Shown here: positions 38,188-47,857 of the stretch, one piece after another | How positions within the stretch are numbered: position 1 is the stretch's first letter | Layout: the number at the start of each line of letters is the position of its first letter | Origin: Oceanospirillaceae bacterium | Lineage (GTDB): Bacteria; Pseudomonadota; Gammaproteobacteria; Pseudomonadales; Oceanobacteraceae | Length of the DNA: 64,000 nucleotides | Direction: 5' to 3' | Assembly: GCA_024234265.1 (NCBI GenBank) | Contig: JACKOM010000002.1 | Span: 124,001-188,000 of the forward strand | Position numbers and translations under genes: made by a program | Notes under the pieces: generated by a model | The model's database searches: none | Seen by the model: only the letters and a program-made list of their open reading frames with translations | What the model was told of the DNA's origin: nothing

Positions 38188-38823
38188 TTATTCCCTATGC
38201 TGCAACCTGAACGCCGGTAAATTCCAGCGTGAAATCACCGCCACTAAACGAATCAATAAAACACATAACATACAGATCACTGTGCTGATGCCCTGCTCCA
38301 CCTGAAAATAATCAAACACTGTGTACACAATCGCGCCCAGGCCACAGGCGGTGGCGTAAATTTCTTTTTGTAAAATCAGTGGAATATCGTTGCAGATAAT
38401 ATCGCGAATAACCCCACCGGCAACGCCGGTCATGATGCCCATAATCACTGCAATAGGGGCGGGCACATGGGCGTGGTAGAGCGCGGCCTGCACACCAATT
38501 ACGGTGAATACCGATAAACCAAATGCGTCGGAAATTAACATGGCGCGGTTATCAAACCTGTGGCTGATTTTACCGGCTAATACGGTGAACAGGGATGCAC
38601 CAATCACTAACCAAAGATATACCGGATCACGCACCCAGCTCACCGGGTGTATGCCGAGAATTAAATCTCGCAGAGTGCCGCCGCCCAGGGCGGTAACAAA
38701 GGCGATGACCATGACCCCAAAAATATCAAAGGCCCGTTTACCGGCGGCCAGGGCACCACTGATGGCAAATACCACCACGCCAAAATAATCGCTGAGTAAA
38801 AACCAGTTAAGTTCATGGGGCAT
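38188..38823 (-). CDS. Trimeric intracellular cation channel family protein (YicG/UPF0126)
   Basis: 211 residues with about seven membrane helices. The two-fold repeat of the family is visible: FAISGALAAGKRAFDIFGV with GGGTLRDLILG, and later LSVFTVIGVQAAL with GGVIRDIICNDIP. Bacterial TRIC proteins are inner-membrane potassium-selective channels in vitro; their role in bacteria is unclear. It stands alone, facing away from the metal operon. Confidence 0.9.
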   Translation of the reverse strand: MPHELNWFLLSDYFGVVVFAISGALAAGKRAFDIFGVMVIAFVTALGGGTLRDLILGIHPVSWVRDPVYLWLVIGASLFTVLAGKISHRFDNRAMLISDAFGLSVFTVIGVQAALYHAHVPAPIAVIMGIMTGVAGGVIRDIICNDIPLILQKEIYATACGLGAIVYTVFDYFQVEQGISTVICMLCVLLIRLVAVISRWNLPAFRLQHRE

Positions 38824-38945
38824 GGGCAGGCTCCGTGGGTGCGTGTTATCAGGTTAGATAACGAATCGGATGCAGGACACTATTTTGAAAATGGCGCCTG
38901 TCCGAGTGCAATAAACAGCAGGATGCTGCCCATCCCTGGGCATAA

Positions 38946-38972
38946 AAAAAGCGCCCCGTGGGGCGCTTTTTT
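38946..38972. terminator. Terminator below pntB
   Basis: AGCGCCCC-GT-GGGGCGCT with A-run and T-run on its two sides. It ends the minus-strand transhydrogenase transcript. Confidence 0.9.
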
Positions 38973-38986
38973 ATTGGCTTGGGATC

Positions 38987-40396
38987 TTACAGATCTTTCA
39001 GCGCAGAGATGGTTTCCTGCAGAACTTTCTTCGCGTCGCCGGATACCATCAGGGCGTTTTCGCGGATGAAGAGTTCGTTCGGGATACCGGCGAAACCTGG
39101 AGACAGACCACGCTTCACAACCACTACGGTGCGGGCGTTGTGTACGTCCAGGATTGGCATACCGTAAATTGGGGAAGCCGGGTCTTTGGCCGCCGCAGGG
39201 TTAACTACGTCGTTTGCACCCAGTACGATGGCAACGTCAGTCTGAGCGAACTCAGGGTTGATGCTGTCCATTTCCACCAGTTGATCGTACGGCACTTCGG
39301 CTTCGGCCAGCAGTACGTTCATGTGGCCAGGCATACGGCCGGCTACAGGGTGAATAGCGTATTTCACGTCGGTGCCACGGGCTTCGAGCATGTTGGCCAG
39401 TTCGCGGGTAGCGTGCTGGGCCTGTGCTACTGCCAGACCGTAACCTGGAACGAATACCACTTTCTGGGCGCCGTCGAGCAGCATGGCCAGTTCGTCAGCG
39501 GAAGAGAACTTCACTTTGCCTTCGTAGAAAGCATCGTTCTCGGATTTGCTCACACCAGCGGTTGCCGCCATAGAACCACCGAACAGTACGTTGGTCAGGG
39601 AGCGGTTCATCGCTTTACACATGATGGAGGTCAGGATGATACCGGACGCGCCCACCAGAGAACCTGTGATGATCAGGCCGTTGTTGCCCAGTACGAAACC
39701 GGCAGCGGCGCCAGCCAGACCTGAGTAAGAGTTCAGCAGGGAAACCACAACCGGCATATCCGCACCGCCGATTGGCATTACCAGGCAGATACCCAGTACC
39801 AGGCACAGTACGATCATGCCAGCGATCAGCAGGTCAGAATCCAGTGGGTTAACAGCCGCGAAATAAACAGTACCGGCGATCAGGGTCAGCAGGCTCAGTT
39901 TTACGATCCATTTGAACAGTTTTACGTTCTTGGCATCGCCGATTTTGCCTTTCAGTTTACCTACGGCCACAAAAGAACCGGTCAGGGTCACAGCACCGAT
40001 CAGGATGGACAGGATAACCGCTACGGACCAGTCGTAGGTGGCAACGAATTTACCCATCTCAGCCAGTTTCTGGCTTTCTAAGTAGTTAGCAGCAGCAACC
40101 AGCAGGGAGGCACCGCCACCCACGCCGTTCAGGGCCGCAACCATTTCCGGCATATCGGTCATGGCTACTTTTTTGGCGATGTAAGCACCGATACCGGCAC
40201 CGATCAGCACGCCGATGATGATCCAGGTGAAGTGCACTACGTTGTGGTCGAGCAGGGCTGCAATTACAGCAACCAGCATACCGATCGCAGACAGTTGGTT
40301 ACCACGCACGGCGGTTTTTGGGGTGGTCATGCCTTTGATGCCGTAAATGAAGAGTACGGAGGCGACCAGATAACCTAAGTTAATGAGAATTTGCAT
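38987..40396 (-). CDS. pntB: NAD(P) transhydrogenase beta subunit
   Basis: 469 residues: about nine N-terminal membrane helices (dII) and a soluble NADP(H)-binding domain (dIII) with GYGLAVAQAQ and VLGANDVVNPAA. Couples inward proton flow to reduction of NADP+ by NADH. It is the last gene of pntAa-pntAb-pntB, with a 14-base gap. Codon use is CTG-biased, as in highly expressed genes. Confidence 0.96.
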   Translation of the reverse strand: MQILINLGYLVASVLFIYGIKGMTTPKTAVRGNQLSAIGMLVAVIAALLDHNVVHFTWIIIGVLIGAGIGAYIAKKVAMTDMPEMVAALNGVGGGASLLVAAANYLESQKLAEMGKFVATYDWSVAVILSILIGAVTLTGSFVAVGKLKGKIGDAKNVKLFKWIVKLSLLTLIAGTVYFAAVNPLDSDLLIAGMIVLCLVLGICLVMPIGGADMPVVVSLLNSYSGLAGAAAGFVLGNNGLIITGSLVGASGIILTSIMCKAMNRSLTNVLFGGSMAATAGVSKSENDAFYEGKVKFSSADELAMLLDGAQKVVFVPGYGLAVAQAQHATRELANMLEARGTDVKYAIHPVAGRMPGHMNVLLAEAEVPYDQLVEMDSINPEFAQTDVAIVLGANDVVNPAAAKDPASPIYGMPILDVHNARTVVVVKRGLSPGFAGIPNELFIRENALMVSGDAKKVLQETISALKDL

Positions 40397-40410
40397 TGTC
40401 GCTGACTACC

Positions 40411-40695
40411 TTATTTCTTCTTGAACATGTTCAGCATGCGGTCGGTTACCATGAAACCGGCCACGATGTTGATGGTGGCCAGCACGATGGCGGCCACGCC
40501 CAGGATGGTGGAAAGCACTGTGGTGTGCTCGCTGCCACCGGAGCTGAGAATAGCGCCGACAACCACGATACCGGAGATGGCGTTAGTGCCACTCATCAGT
40601 GGGGTGTGCAGGGTTGGAGGTACTTTGTTGATCACTTCCACACCGACGAAAACCGCCAGTACGAAAATGGTCAGGCTCATGATGAACATTTCCAT
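40411..40695 (-). CDS. pntAb: NAD(P) transhydrogenase alpha subunit, membrane part
   Basis: 94 residues with three membrane helices; LHTPLMSGTNAISGIVVVGA is the hallmark of the alpha-chain membrane domain. The alpha subunit is split in two genes here, as in Rhodospirillum, not fused as in E. coli. It lies 4 bases after pntAa. Confidence 0.93.
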   Translation of the reverse strand: MEMFIMSLTIFVLAVFVGVEVINKVPPTLHTPLMSGTNAISGIVVVGAILSSGGSEHTTVLSTILGVAAIVLATINIVAGFMVTDRMLNMFKKK

Positions 40696-40699
40696 CAGG

Positions 40700-41836
40700 T
40701 TATTCCTTCTCGATCAGGGCTTTGAGGCCAGCGTGTTTGATTTCGCCATCTTCAGTTACCAGAGTGGCGGCGACGATGTCATCTTCCATATTCACGTTCA
40801 GCTGACCGTCTTTGGACATGTTCAGCAGGAAAGTGGAGATGTTTTTGGTCAGCAGCTGGGAAGCGTGTACAGGTACACGGCTGTGGTGGTCGGTGTAACC
40901 GATGATGGTCACGCCATCCAGGTACACTTTCTCACCGGCTACTGTGCCTTCTACGTTACCACCGCGTTCTGCTGCCAGGTCCACGATAACGGAACCCTTT
41001 TTCATGAAGTGCAGCATTTCTTTGGTGATCAGACGTGGGGACTGTTTGCCGGGAATCGCAGCAGTGGTGATCACCAGGTCAGCCTGGGACACTTTGGCAG
41101 TCATCTGCTCACGCTGAGCTTTGTAGAACTCTTCGGATTTCTGGGTAGCGTAACCACCGGTTGCGCCGCCCTGTTCCTGTGGCAGGTCGAATTCAACGAA
41201 TTTCGCACCTAAGGATTCAACCTGTTCACGTACTTCAGCACGGGTGTCATACGCTTCAACCACGGCACCTAAACGGCGTGCGGTGGAGATCGCCATCAGA
41301 CCGGCAACACCGGCACCGATGATGAATACACGGGCTGGGTGAATGGTACCGGCGGCGGTCATCAGCATTGGGAAGTACTGTGGCAGGGCCATAGCGCCAG
41401 CCAGTACAGAACGGTAACCGCTGATAGCGCCCATGGAGCTTAATACGTCCATAGATTGTGCACGGGTGGTACGTGGAATGAATTCCAGCGCGAAAGAACG
41501 CACTTTACGCTCGGCCAGTTGTTTAACCAGTGGCTGGTTGAACCATGCGTCGAGCATACAGATCAGGGTGGTGCCTTCTTTCAGCAGTGGCAGTTCCTGT
41601 TCCAGTGGCTGACGGATTTTCAGCACGATATCAACCTGGCCATACAGGGAGGCAGCATCAGGGGCGATGCTGGCGCCACAGTTACGGTACTCGTCGTCGC
41701 CGAAGTGAGCTTTGTCACCAGCGCCGCTTTGTACCACAACTTCAAAGCCGGCATTGAGCAGTGTCTGAATCCCGGCTGGAATCAGCGCAACCCGGTTTTC
41801 CGAAGGAAAAATTTCCTTAGGTACACCTATCAACAT
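40700..41836 (-). CDS. pntAa: NAD(P) transhydrogenase alpha subunit, NAD-binding part
   Basis: 378 residues, soluble NAD(H)-binding domain I, related to alanine dehydrogenase. The N-terminus MLIGVPKEIFPSENRVALIP and the nucleotide-binding glycine motif GAGVAGLMAISTARRLGA are clear, as is the RQD-type substrate loop region. First of the three pnt genes, 31 bases after the mqo stop on the same strand, so transcription with mqo is possible. Confidence 0.95.
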   Translation of the reverse strand: MLIGVPKEIFPSENRVALIPAGIQTLLNAGFEVVVQSGAGDKAHFGDDEYRNCGASIAPDAASLYGQVDIVLKIRQPLEQELPLLKEGTTLICMLDAWFNQPLVKQLAERKVRSFALEFIPRTTRAQSMDVLSSMGAISGYRSVLAGAMALPQYFPMLMTAAGTIHPARVFIIGAGVAGLMAISTARRLGAVVEAYDTRAEVREQVESLGAKFVEFDLPQEQGGATGGYATQKSEEFYKAQREQMTAKVSQADLVITTAAIPGKQSPRLITKEMLHFMKKGSVIVDLAAERGGNVEGTVAGEKVYLDGVTIIGYTDHHSRVPVHASQLLTKNISTFLLNMSKDGQLNVNMEDDIVAATLVTEDGEIKHAGLKALIEKE

Positions 41837-41867
41837 ATTAAGAACTCCAGAGTTGGTTTAACTTAAA

Positions 41868-43349
41868 TTACTTCACGAGGCCAAGGGTGCTGAGGGTCTT
41901 CTGACGCACTTCGCCGAGCAGTTCAGCGTTGTTGATCAGGGACTCACCGTAAGATGGCACCAGTTGTTTCAGCTTGGCCTTCCAGCCGCTGTCCAGTTGC
42001 GCTTTAAAGCAGCGCTCAATTACTTCGATCATGGCCTGGGCGGCTACGGATGCACCTGGGGATGCGCCCAGCAGGGCAGCCAGGGAGCCGTCAGCGGCGG
42101 CAACCAGTTCAGTACCAAATTCCAGTTTGCCGCGGCCAGATGCATCTTTTTTGATGATCTGCACACGCTGGCCGGCGTCAGCCAGGGTCCACTTGTCGGA
42201 CTCTGCACCTGGGAAATAATCACGCAGGGACTTCATGCGCTCTTCGTGGTTCTGCAGCACTTCGCCGATCAGGTATTTGGTCAGGTCCATGTTGTTCATA
42301 CCTACGTCCATCATCGGCAGCAGGTTGTTCACACGTACGGATTTGATCAGGTCCAGCTTGGAGCCTTTTTTCAGGAACTTAGTGGTGAAACCCGCGTATG
42401 GGCCAAACAGCAGGGCTGGTTTGCCGTTGATGATACGGGTATCCAAGTGTGGTACAGACATAGGTGGCGCACCGATGGCGGCCTTGCCGTATACCTTGGC
42501 GTAATGACGTTTAACGGTGGCTTCTTCGGTACATACCAGCCACTGGCCGGAAACAGGGAAACCGCCGTAACCCTTGCTTTCAGGGATACCGGATTTCTGC
42601 AGCAATGGCAGGGCACCGCCGCCGGCACCTAAGAACACAAAACCGGCGTTGATGGTTTTGCTCTCACCGGATACGCGGTCTTTCAGGCGTACACTCCAGC
42701 GGCCATCGTCTTTCTTCAGGAAATCAGACACTTCGTGGCTCAGCAGCAGCTCGAAGTTGTCGTGTTTTTTCAGGGTTTCGATCATGTTGCGGGTCAGGGA
42801 ACCGAAGTCCACGTCTGAACCGTAGTTAACACGGGTAGCGGCCACTTTTTCGCCGGCAGGACGGCTGTCCATCACCAGGGGCATCCACTCGTTCAGTACA
42901 GCTGGGTCTTCGCTGTATTCCATGTCTTTGAACAGGTGATGCGCAGACATCTTTTCAAAACGCTGGCGCAGGAAAGCCACGTTTTTCTCGCCCCATACAA
43001 AGCTCATGTGCGGGGTTGGGTTGATGAAATTCTTAGGGGCGGGCAGATCGCCGCTGTTAACCAGCGAGGTCCACAATTGCAGGGAGATTTCAAAGTTGGC
43101 GTTGATCGCCTGGGCGCGGTTGATCTCAACATTGCCTTTTTCGTCTTCGGCTGTGTAGTTGAGTTCGCAGTAACCCGCGTGACCAGTACCGGCGTTGTTC
43201 CAGCCATCGGTACTTTCATGGGCAACGTGATCAAGACGTTCCACCATGGTGATCTTCATTGAAGGATCGAGCTTGCTGAGCAGGGTACCGAGGGTTGCAC
43301 TCATGACCCCACCGCCGACAAGCAGCACATCTACCTTTTTTGTAGCCAT
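41868..43349 (-). CDS. mqo: Malate:quinone oxidoreductase
   Basis: 493-residue FAD enzyme at the inner face of the membrane that oxidises malate to oxaloacetate and feeds electrons to quinone. N-terminal FAD motif VDVLLVGGGVMSATLGTLL, then HESTDGWNNAGTGHAGYCEL, both typical of Mqo. AAAGGCG lies before the ATG. Strong CTG codon bias. It lies upstream of the pnt genes with only 31 bases and no hairpin between them. Confidence 0.95.
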   Translation of the reverse strand: MATKKVDVLLVGGGVMSATLGTLLSKLDPSMKITMVERLDHVAHESTDGWNNAGTGHAGYCELNYTAEDEKGNVEINRAQAINANFEISLQLWTSLVNSGDLPAPKNFINPTPHMSFVWGEKNVAFLRQRFEKMSAHHLFKDMEYSEDPAVLNEWMPLVMDSRPAGEKVAATRVNYGSDVDFGSLTRNMIETLKKHDNFELLLSHEVSDFLKKDDGRWSVRLKDRVSGESKTINAGFVFLGAGGGALPLLQKSGIPESKGYGGFPVSGQWLVCTEEATVKRHYAKVYGKAAIGAPPMSVPHLDTRIINGKPALLFGPYAGFTTKFLKKGSKLDLIKSVRVNNLLPMMDVGMNNMDLTKYLIGEVLQNHEERMKSLRDYFPGAESDKWTLADAGQRVQIIKKDASGRGKLEFGTELVAAADGSLAALLGASPGASVAAQAMIEVIERCFKAQLDSGWKAKLKQLVPSYGESLINNAELLGEVRQKTLSTLGLVK

Positions 43350-43521
43350 TACGATTTCGCCTTTATTTAATAATCAAAATCTGGTGGTGCATTTATTACA
43401 CCGGTAAGCGGGGGTGGGCTTATGGCCCGTAATGTCCGCTAATAAAATTTAAAAACGCCGCTTTATACACGTGATAAGCCCTTCCGACAATACAAGCGAC
43501 TTCGCCGGAGGGCTGTTTGCG

Positions 43522-43929
43522 CTACAACACGGGGGGTGCCCGTACCGGTTGTGAGCGCCCGTGGGCTGAGAACGGCGGGGCCGCCTCAGACAGCTCAGGC
43601 ACCGCGTGATGCGGGATCAGCGGCAGAGTTTGCGGCCCGTTATGCGCAGCCAGTGGCTGCTGCGGGCTCTGGTTTTGCTCAGCGCTGCGCTGTGCAGGGG
43701 TGTCCCGCAACAGGTACAGGCCAAGGGGGGAAATTAATTGCTGACTGGGGGTATCCAGGCCTGCATCGGCGATATGGCTTTGCCATTCATTCTGCAGGGC
43801 ATGGCTCTGGGGCTGCAGGCCAACCATCAGCATAAATACCCATGCCACCAATCCCAGCAGCCACGTTGGGGTGCGGGTATTTTGCGGGTGCAAATTGTCC
43901 GGGTGCTGTGTCGGCATCTGGCAATACAT
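43522..43929 (-). CDS. Small protein with one membrane segment and an RAPP tail
   Basis: 135 residues from the ATG at 43929 (AGG directly upstream; an ATG at 43917 is an alternative and the frame stays open to 44034). One hydrophobic segment, WLLGLVAWVFMLMVGLQP (about 20-37), with polar Gln/His/Pro-rich sequence after it and an end SQPVRAPPVL. The tail resembles that of the small protein at 37505 and of DUF2946-like proteins. It lies between mqo (172 bases) and the divergent hscC. A hairpin at 43477-43514 might end its transcript. The function is unknown and the start uncertain. Confidence 0.5.
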   Translation of the reverse strand: MYCQMPTQHPDNLHPQNTRTPTWLLGLVAWVFMLMVGLQPQSHALQNEWQSHIADAGLDTPSQQLISPLGLYLLRDTPAQRSAEQNQSPQQPLAAHNGPQTLPLIPHHAVPELSEAAPPFSAHGRSQPVRAPPVL

Positions 43930-44230
43930 CCTGGCATGGGTTGATGGAAGCGAGGGCCCAGGCGCTGCAACGATTGCCTGATATTTGAGCAAAAAGCCCA
44001 CGCAAAATTGGCGCGATGATACCATTTGGTGCATAAAACGGCAATTGTGCCTTGTTAGTGGGCGCTTATCTGCAAATTCTTAATCAAAATCAAAGCGTTA
44101 AGCCTTAATGCAGGTTAGGGGTCTCAGCCCCTGAATGGCGTGTTTTGTCGCGCCCTGGCTGCTCGAAATTACCCCGCCTGGTTGTTAACATGCGCCCCCT
44201 GGCAGGCGTAGGCAGAAGAGGATTCGGGCA

Positions 44231-45922
44231 GTGATTATCGGAATAGATCTGGGCACCACCAACAGCCTGGTGGCGGTGTGGCGTGATGGTAAAAGTGAGC
44301 TGATCCCCAATGCGTTGGGCAGTTTCCTCACCCCCTCAGTCGTGGGGCTGGATGATGACGGACGTATTATCGTCGGCCAGGCCGCCAAAGACAGGTTATT
44401 CACCCATCCGCAGTTAACCGTGGCCGTGTTTAAACGTCTGATGGGCAGCCAGGCCAGCATTAAACTCGGCCAGCTTGAATTAAAACCCCAGGAATTATCC
44501 TCCTTTGTATTACGCCAGTTAAAAGAAGACGTTGAAGCTTTCACCGGCCAAGCGGTGACAGAAGCCGTGATTACCGTGCCGGCGTATTTTTCCGATGCCC
44601 AGCGCAAAATGACCCAGCTCGCCGGGCGCCTCGCCGGCCTGCAGGTGGAACGCCTGTTAAATGAACCCACCGCCGCGGCCCTGGCCTACGGCGTACATGA
44701 ACAGCAGGAAAGCCAGTTTCTGGTATTCGATTTAGGCGGTGGCACCTTTGATGTCTCCGTGCTGGAAATGTTTGAAGGTGTGATGGAAGTGCGCGCCAGC
44801 GCCGGTGATAACCGCCTCGGCGGGGAAGATTTTACCGCCCTGGTGGCAGGGGATTTAATCGGCCAGTTACAGGCCCAGGGCCTGAGTGAAGAACAACTGC
44901 GTGGCCAGTATTTACCCAACATCATGGCCGAAGCGGAGCGCTGCAAAAATGCCCTCTCCAGCAGCCAGCAATATAACAGCCAGCTCAGCCTCGACGGCCA
45001 GGCCTATGCCCTGCACTACAGCCGCGAAACCTTCGAGAAAAACAGTCAGCCTTTATTACAGCGTTTGCAGACCCCGGTGCGTCAGGCATTAAAAGATTGC
45101 GCCATTGCCCCCGCCGCCCTCGACCGCGTATTGCTGGTGGGTGGCGCAACCCGTATGCCTATGATCGGCAAAATGGTGGCGCAGATGTTTGGCAAATTAC
45201 CCAGCCGCGAATTAAACCCCGATCAGGTGGTGGCCCTCGGGGCCGCGGTGCAGGCTGCGTTAAAAGCGCGTGATAAATCCGTGGAAGAAGTGGTGCTCAC
45301 CGATGTCTGCCCCTACACCTTAGGTATAGAGGTGATGAACGAACCTGAACCGGGGCGTTTTGTGGCGGGCATTTTTAGCCCGATAATCGAACGTAATGCG
45401 ACAATCCCGCTGAGCAAAAAAGATATTTTTTATACCACCCGCGATGAGCAGAAAATAATCCGCGTGAAAGTCTTCCAGGGTGAAGCCCGCCTCACCCAGC
45501 ACAATATTTTTCTGGGTGATCTGGATATAGATGTGCCCGCCAACAAAGCGGGTCAGGAAGCCATCGAAGTGCGTTTCAGTTACGACATCAACGGCTTATT
45601 AGAAGTAGAGGTTAAGGTGCTCAGCACCCGTCAGGTGAAAAGTGTGGTGATCAACCAACAGCACCTGCACCTCAGCGAAACCGATATTCAGGCCAGCCTG
45701 CAAAAACTCGCCGCCTTAAAAATGCACCCCCGCGAAAACGCGCAGAACATTGCCTTTTTAGCCCGCGCCAACCGTTTATATGAACAGCATTTAGGCCCGC
45801 AGCGTCAGGCCATTGGTGAGCTGCTGGATTATTTTTCCAGCGTGCTCGACGGCGACGATATGCAGCGTATCGATGAAACCCGTGCCCAGCTGGAACGCCA
45901 GCTGGCCACCTATGAGCTGTGA
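44231..45922 (+). CDS. hscC: Hsp70-type chaperone HscC
   Basis: 563-residue DnaK paralogue. Nucleotide-binding domain with IGIDLGTTNSLVAVW, FDLGGGTFDVSVLE and VGGATRMPMI; the substrate-binding part is short and lacks the full DnaK lid, as in E. coli HscC (Hsc62). SFLTPSVVGLDDDGRI and ELSSFVLRQLKED follow HscC rather than DnaK. The start is GTG at 44231 with AGAGGA 10 bases upstream. It is followed after 8 bases by a J-protein gene, the expected partner. The GC-rich hairpin AGGGG/CCCCT near 44117 in the upstream gap is of unknown role. Confidence 0.9.
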   Translation: MIIGIDLGTTNSLVAVWRDGKSELIPNALGSFLTPSVVGLDDDGRIIVGQAAKDRLFTHPQLTVAVFKRLMGSQASIKLGQLELKPQELSSFVLRQLKEDVEAFTGQAVTEAVITVPAYFSDAQRKMTQLAGRLAGLQVERLLNEPTAAALAYGVHEQQESQFLVFDLGGGTFDVSVLEMFEGVMEVRASAGDNRLGGEDFTALVAGDLIGQLQAQGLSEEQLRGQYLPNIMAEAERCKNALSSSQQYNSQLSLDGQAYALHYSRETFEKNSQPLLQRLQTPVRQALKDCAIAPAALDRVLLVGGATRMPMIGKMVAQMFGKLPSRELNPDQVVALGAAVQAALKARDKSVEEVVLTDVCPYTLGIEVMNEPEPGRFVAGIFSPIIERNATIPLSKKDIFYTTRDEQKIIRVKVFQGEARLTQHNIFLGDLDIDVPANKAGQEAIEVRFSYDINGLLEVEVKVLSTRQVKSVVINQQHLHLSETDIQASLQKLAALKMHPRENAQNIAFLARANRLYEQHLGPQRQAIGELLDYFSSVLDGDDMQRIDETRAQLERQLATYEL

Positions 45923-45930
45923 GGTGCGCC

Positions 45931-47763
45931 ATGCAATGGTTTGAATTTTTAGAGGTCGCGGCCAGCGCCACTGAGCGTGACATTAAACGGGCCTACGCCA
46001 AAAAATTAAAAGATAACCACCCGGAAGATAACCCCCAGGGTTTTCAGCAATTACGCGCTTTTTATGAGCAGGCTTTAGCCCAGCTGCAACAGGCCGCCGA
46101 ACCTGCCCTGCAAACCGTGCAATCCAGTGCCGCCGACGCCGCAACAAACGAACAGGCCAGCCCTGTGCTGGCGGCTGAAACGCAACTGCCGCCACCCACG
46201 CCCCTGCAGGATGGCGCAGAAATAATCCGCTGCCTGAAAAATGCCATGCCCGAACAGGCCCTGGTGTATTTGCAGACCCTGCGTGAAGACGGCAGCCTGC
46301 ATAATATCGAACGTTTAAATGCCCTCGAGCAGGCCCTGTTTACCTACCTCGACCCACTGCAGGGTAATGATGTGTGGCCCGCTGCATTTGTGCGCGCCAT
46401 GGTCGGCGAATTAAATCTGCTCGCCGTGGCGGAAAAAGATGCCAGCATGGATCAGCGCCTTAACAGTTATTTCAAACGCACCGTCATGGCGGAAAATAAC
46501 TGGACAGAAGAGCAGTTTGAGCACGACCAGTGGGCCTACCGTATTGCTAACCGCGCCTTGGAAGAAATCCGTCACGCTTATTTTGAAAAAGACCAACACG
46601 CCGCGTTGGAAGTGGCGGAGGATTTTGAAAAACAGGGCCTGTTCCGCGACGAACATGCCAACCGTATTTTCAGCTGGCGTTTATTAAAAGATTTAAATGA
46701 CTATTTCCCCCGCGCCATGCCGGAGTTGCTGAGCAAGTGGTTATGGAACCGCATGCTGCTGGAAAAATTCCGCGACGCTCAGCCAGAAGGGCGCGCCCTG
46801 TATGAAAACTTCCGCCGCCGCCGTGAAGCCGCGGAAGAAGCCCGCGAAATTTATAAAGTATATGAAAAAAACTGGCCGCAACCAGAGTCCCTCGCCTGGG
46901 GCGCGATTTTTGGTTATCTGGATTTAGAAAAGTTTGCCGGTGACACTGCCATTGAAGTGCACCAGGCCCTGCAGAAAATTTTTGCTGCATTACCCAAACA
47001 CAGTGAATATTTTCGCCTGTATGAAATTGCCACCCCCGCCGGGCTGGATAAAGTGCGCGACTGGATGCAACGTGTGGAGCAAGGGGATTTAAGCACCACC
47101 CAGGCCCCGCAGCGTACCCTAAATAAAATACGTGGCCATTTAAAACCCCTGTGGAAAAACTGCCTGATGGCCGCCGCCCTGTTTGCGGGTTTGATTACGC
47201 TGTTTGATGGCCTTAAACGCGGTTATATAGAAGGCCTTTTATCCGGCAGCGGAATAGCATTGTTAATCATCGCGGCCCCGGCTTTATACACGGCCTATTA
47301 TGCTTACCTGCTAAAAGTAGAACCCTGGCAAAAACGTTTTGCCCAGGTGCTGCATTTTGACCCGGCAAAACGCCGTGGTTTTTATATCGCCTTAGGCTTA
47401 TTGGGTTTAACCGCCAGCATCAGCCAGGGCTTTTTAGCACCTGTAGCATTTGCATTATTATGTGTGGCACTGATTGCCACCCGGCGTATTACCTACAGCC
47501 TGGATATTCTGTGGGTAAGCTGGTTACCCGGCATGGTGATGTTCTATGCCACCGGCGATATGCATCTGCATCTCAGCCCCTGGGCAGGCCCGGCTGTAGC
47601 ATTACTGGTATTGGCGGGGCTGCGTGTCATGCTCAAATATGTGATTTCACTGGGCACACAGAAAATTAACCTCAATGGCATGGTTGGCATTTTTGTTGTG
47701 AATATTCTGATGTTCATCGGCTGTTATTTTGTTATGCAGCTTTTAAAGAAGATTTTTGCCTGA
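45931..47763 (+). CDS. Membrane J-domain protein, partner of HscC
   Basis: 610 residues from the ATG at 45931 (GAGG before it; the frame opens 12 bases earlier at a GTG). The first 55 residues form a J-domain (FEFLEVAASATERDIKRAYA), but the canonical HPD reads HPE (DNHPEDNPQGF). A long helical soluble region (about 90-390) follows, then five to six membrane helices in the last 200 residues. Position after hscC matches E. coli hscC and djlC (hscD). It would bring HscC to the membrane; whether HPE stimulates ATPase activity normally is unclear. Confidence 0.82.
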   Translation: MQWFEFLEVAASATERDIKRAYAKKLKDNHPEDNPQGFQQLRAFYEQALAQLQQAAEPALQTVQSSAADAATNEQASPVLAAETQLPPPTPLQDGAEIIRCLKNAMPEQALVYLQTLREDGSLHNIERLNALEQALFTYLDPLQGNDVWPAAFVRAMVGELNLLAVAEKDASMDQRLNSYFKRTVMAENNWTEEQFEHDQWAYRIANRALEEIRHAYFEKDQHAALEVAEDFEKQGLFRDEHANRIFSWRLLKDLNDYFPRAMPELLSKWLWNRMLLEKFRDAQPEGRALYENFRRRREAAEEAREIYKVYEKNWPQPESLAWGAIFGYLDLEKFAGDTAIEVHQALQKIFAALPKHSEYFRLYEIATPAGLDKVRDWMQRVEQGDLSTTQAPQRTLNKIRGHLKPLWKNCLMAAALFAGLITLFDGLKRGYIEGLLSGSGIALLIIAAPALYTAYYAYLLKVEPWQKRFAQVLHFDPAKRRGFYIALGLLGLTASISQGFLAPVAFALLCVALIATRRITYSLDILWVSWLPGMVMFYATGDMHLHLSPWAGPAVALLVLAGLRVMLKYVISLGTQKINLNGMVGIFVVNILMFIGCYFVMQLLKKIFA

Positions 47764-47857
47764 GGGCAGACATAACAGCCAATATGGCTGCGCCACATTT
47801 TTTCGCTCGTTCCCATGCAGGTGTGTGGGAACGAATAAACGGCTTTTAAATCCCGTT

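Noticed and set aside
43477..43514. Hairpin below the small protein gene as a terminator
   Set aside because: Stem is imperfect and there is no T-run on the relevant strand.
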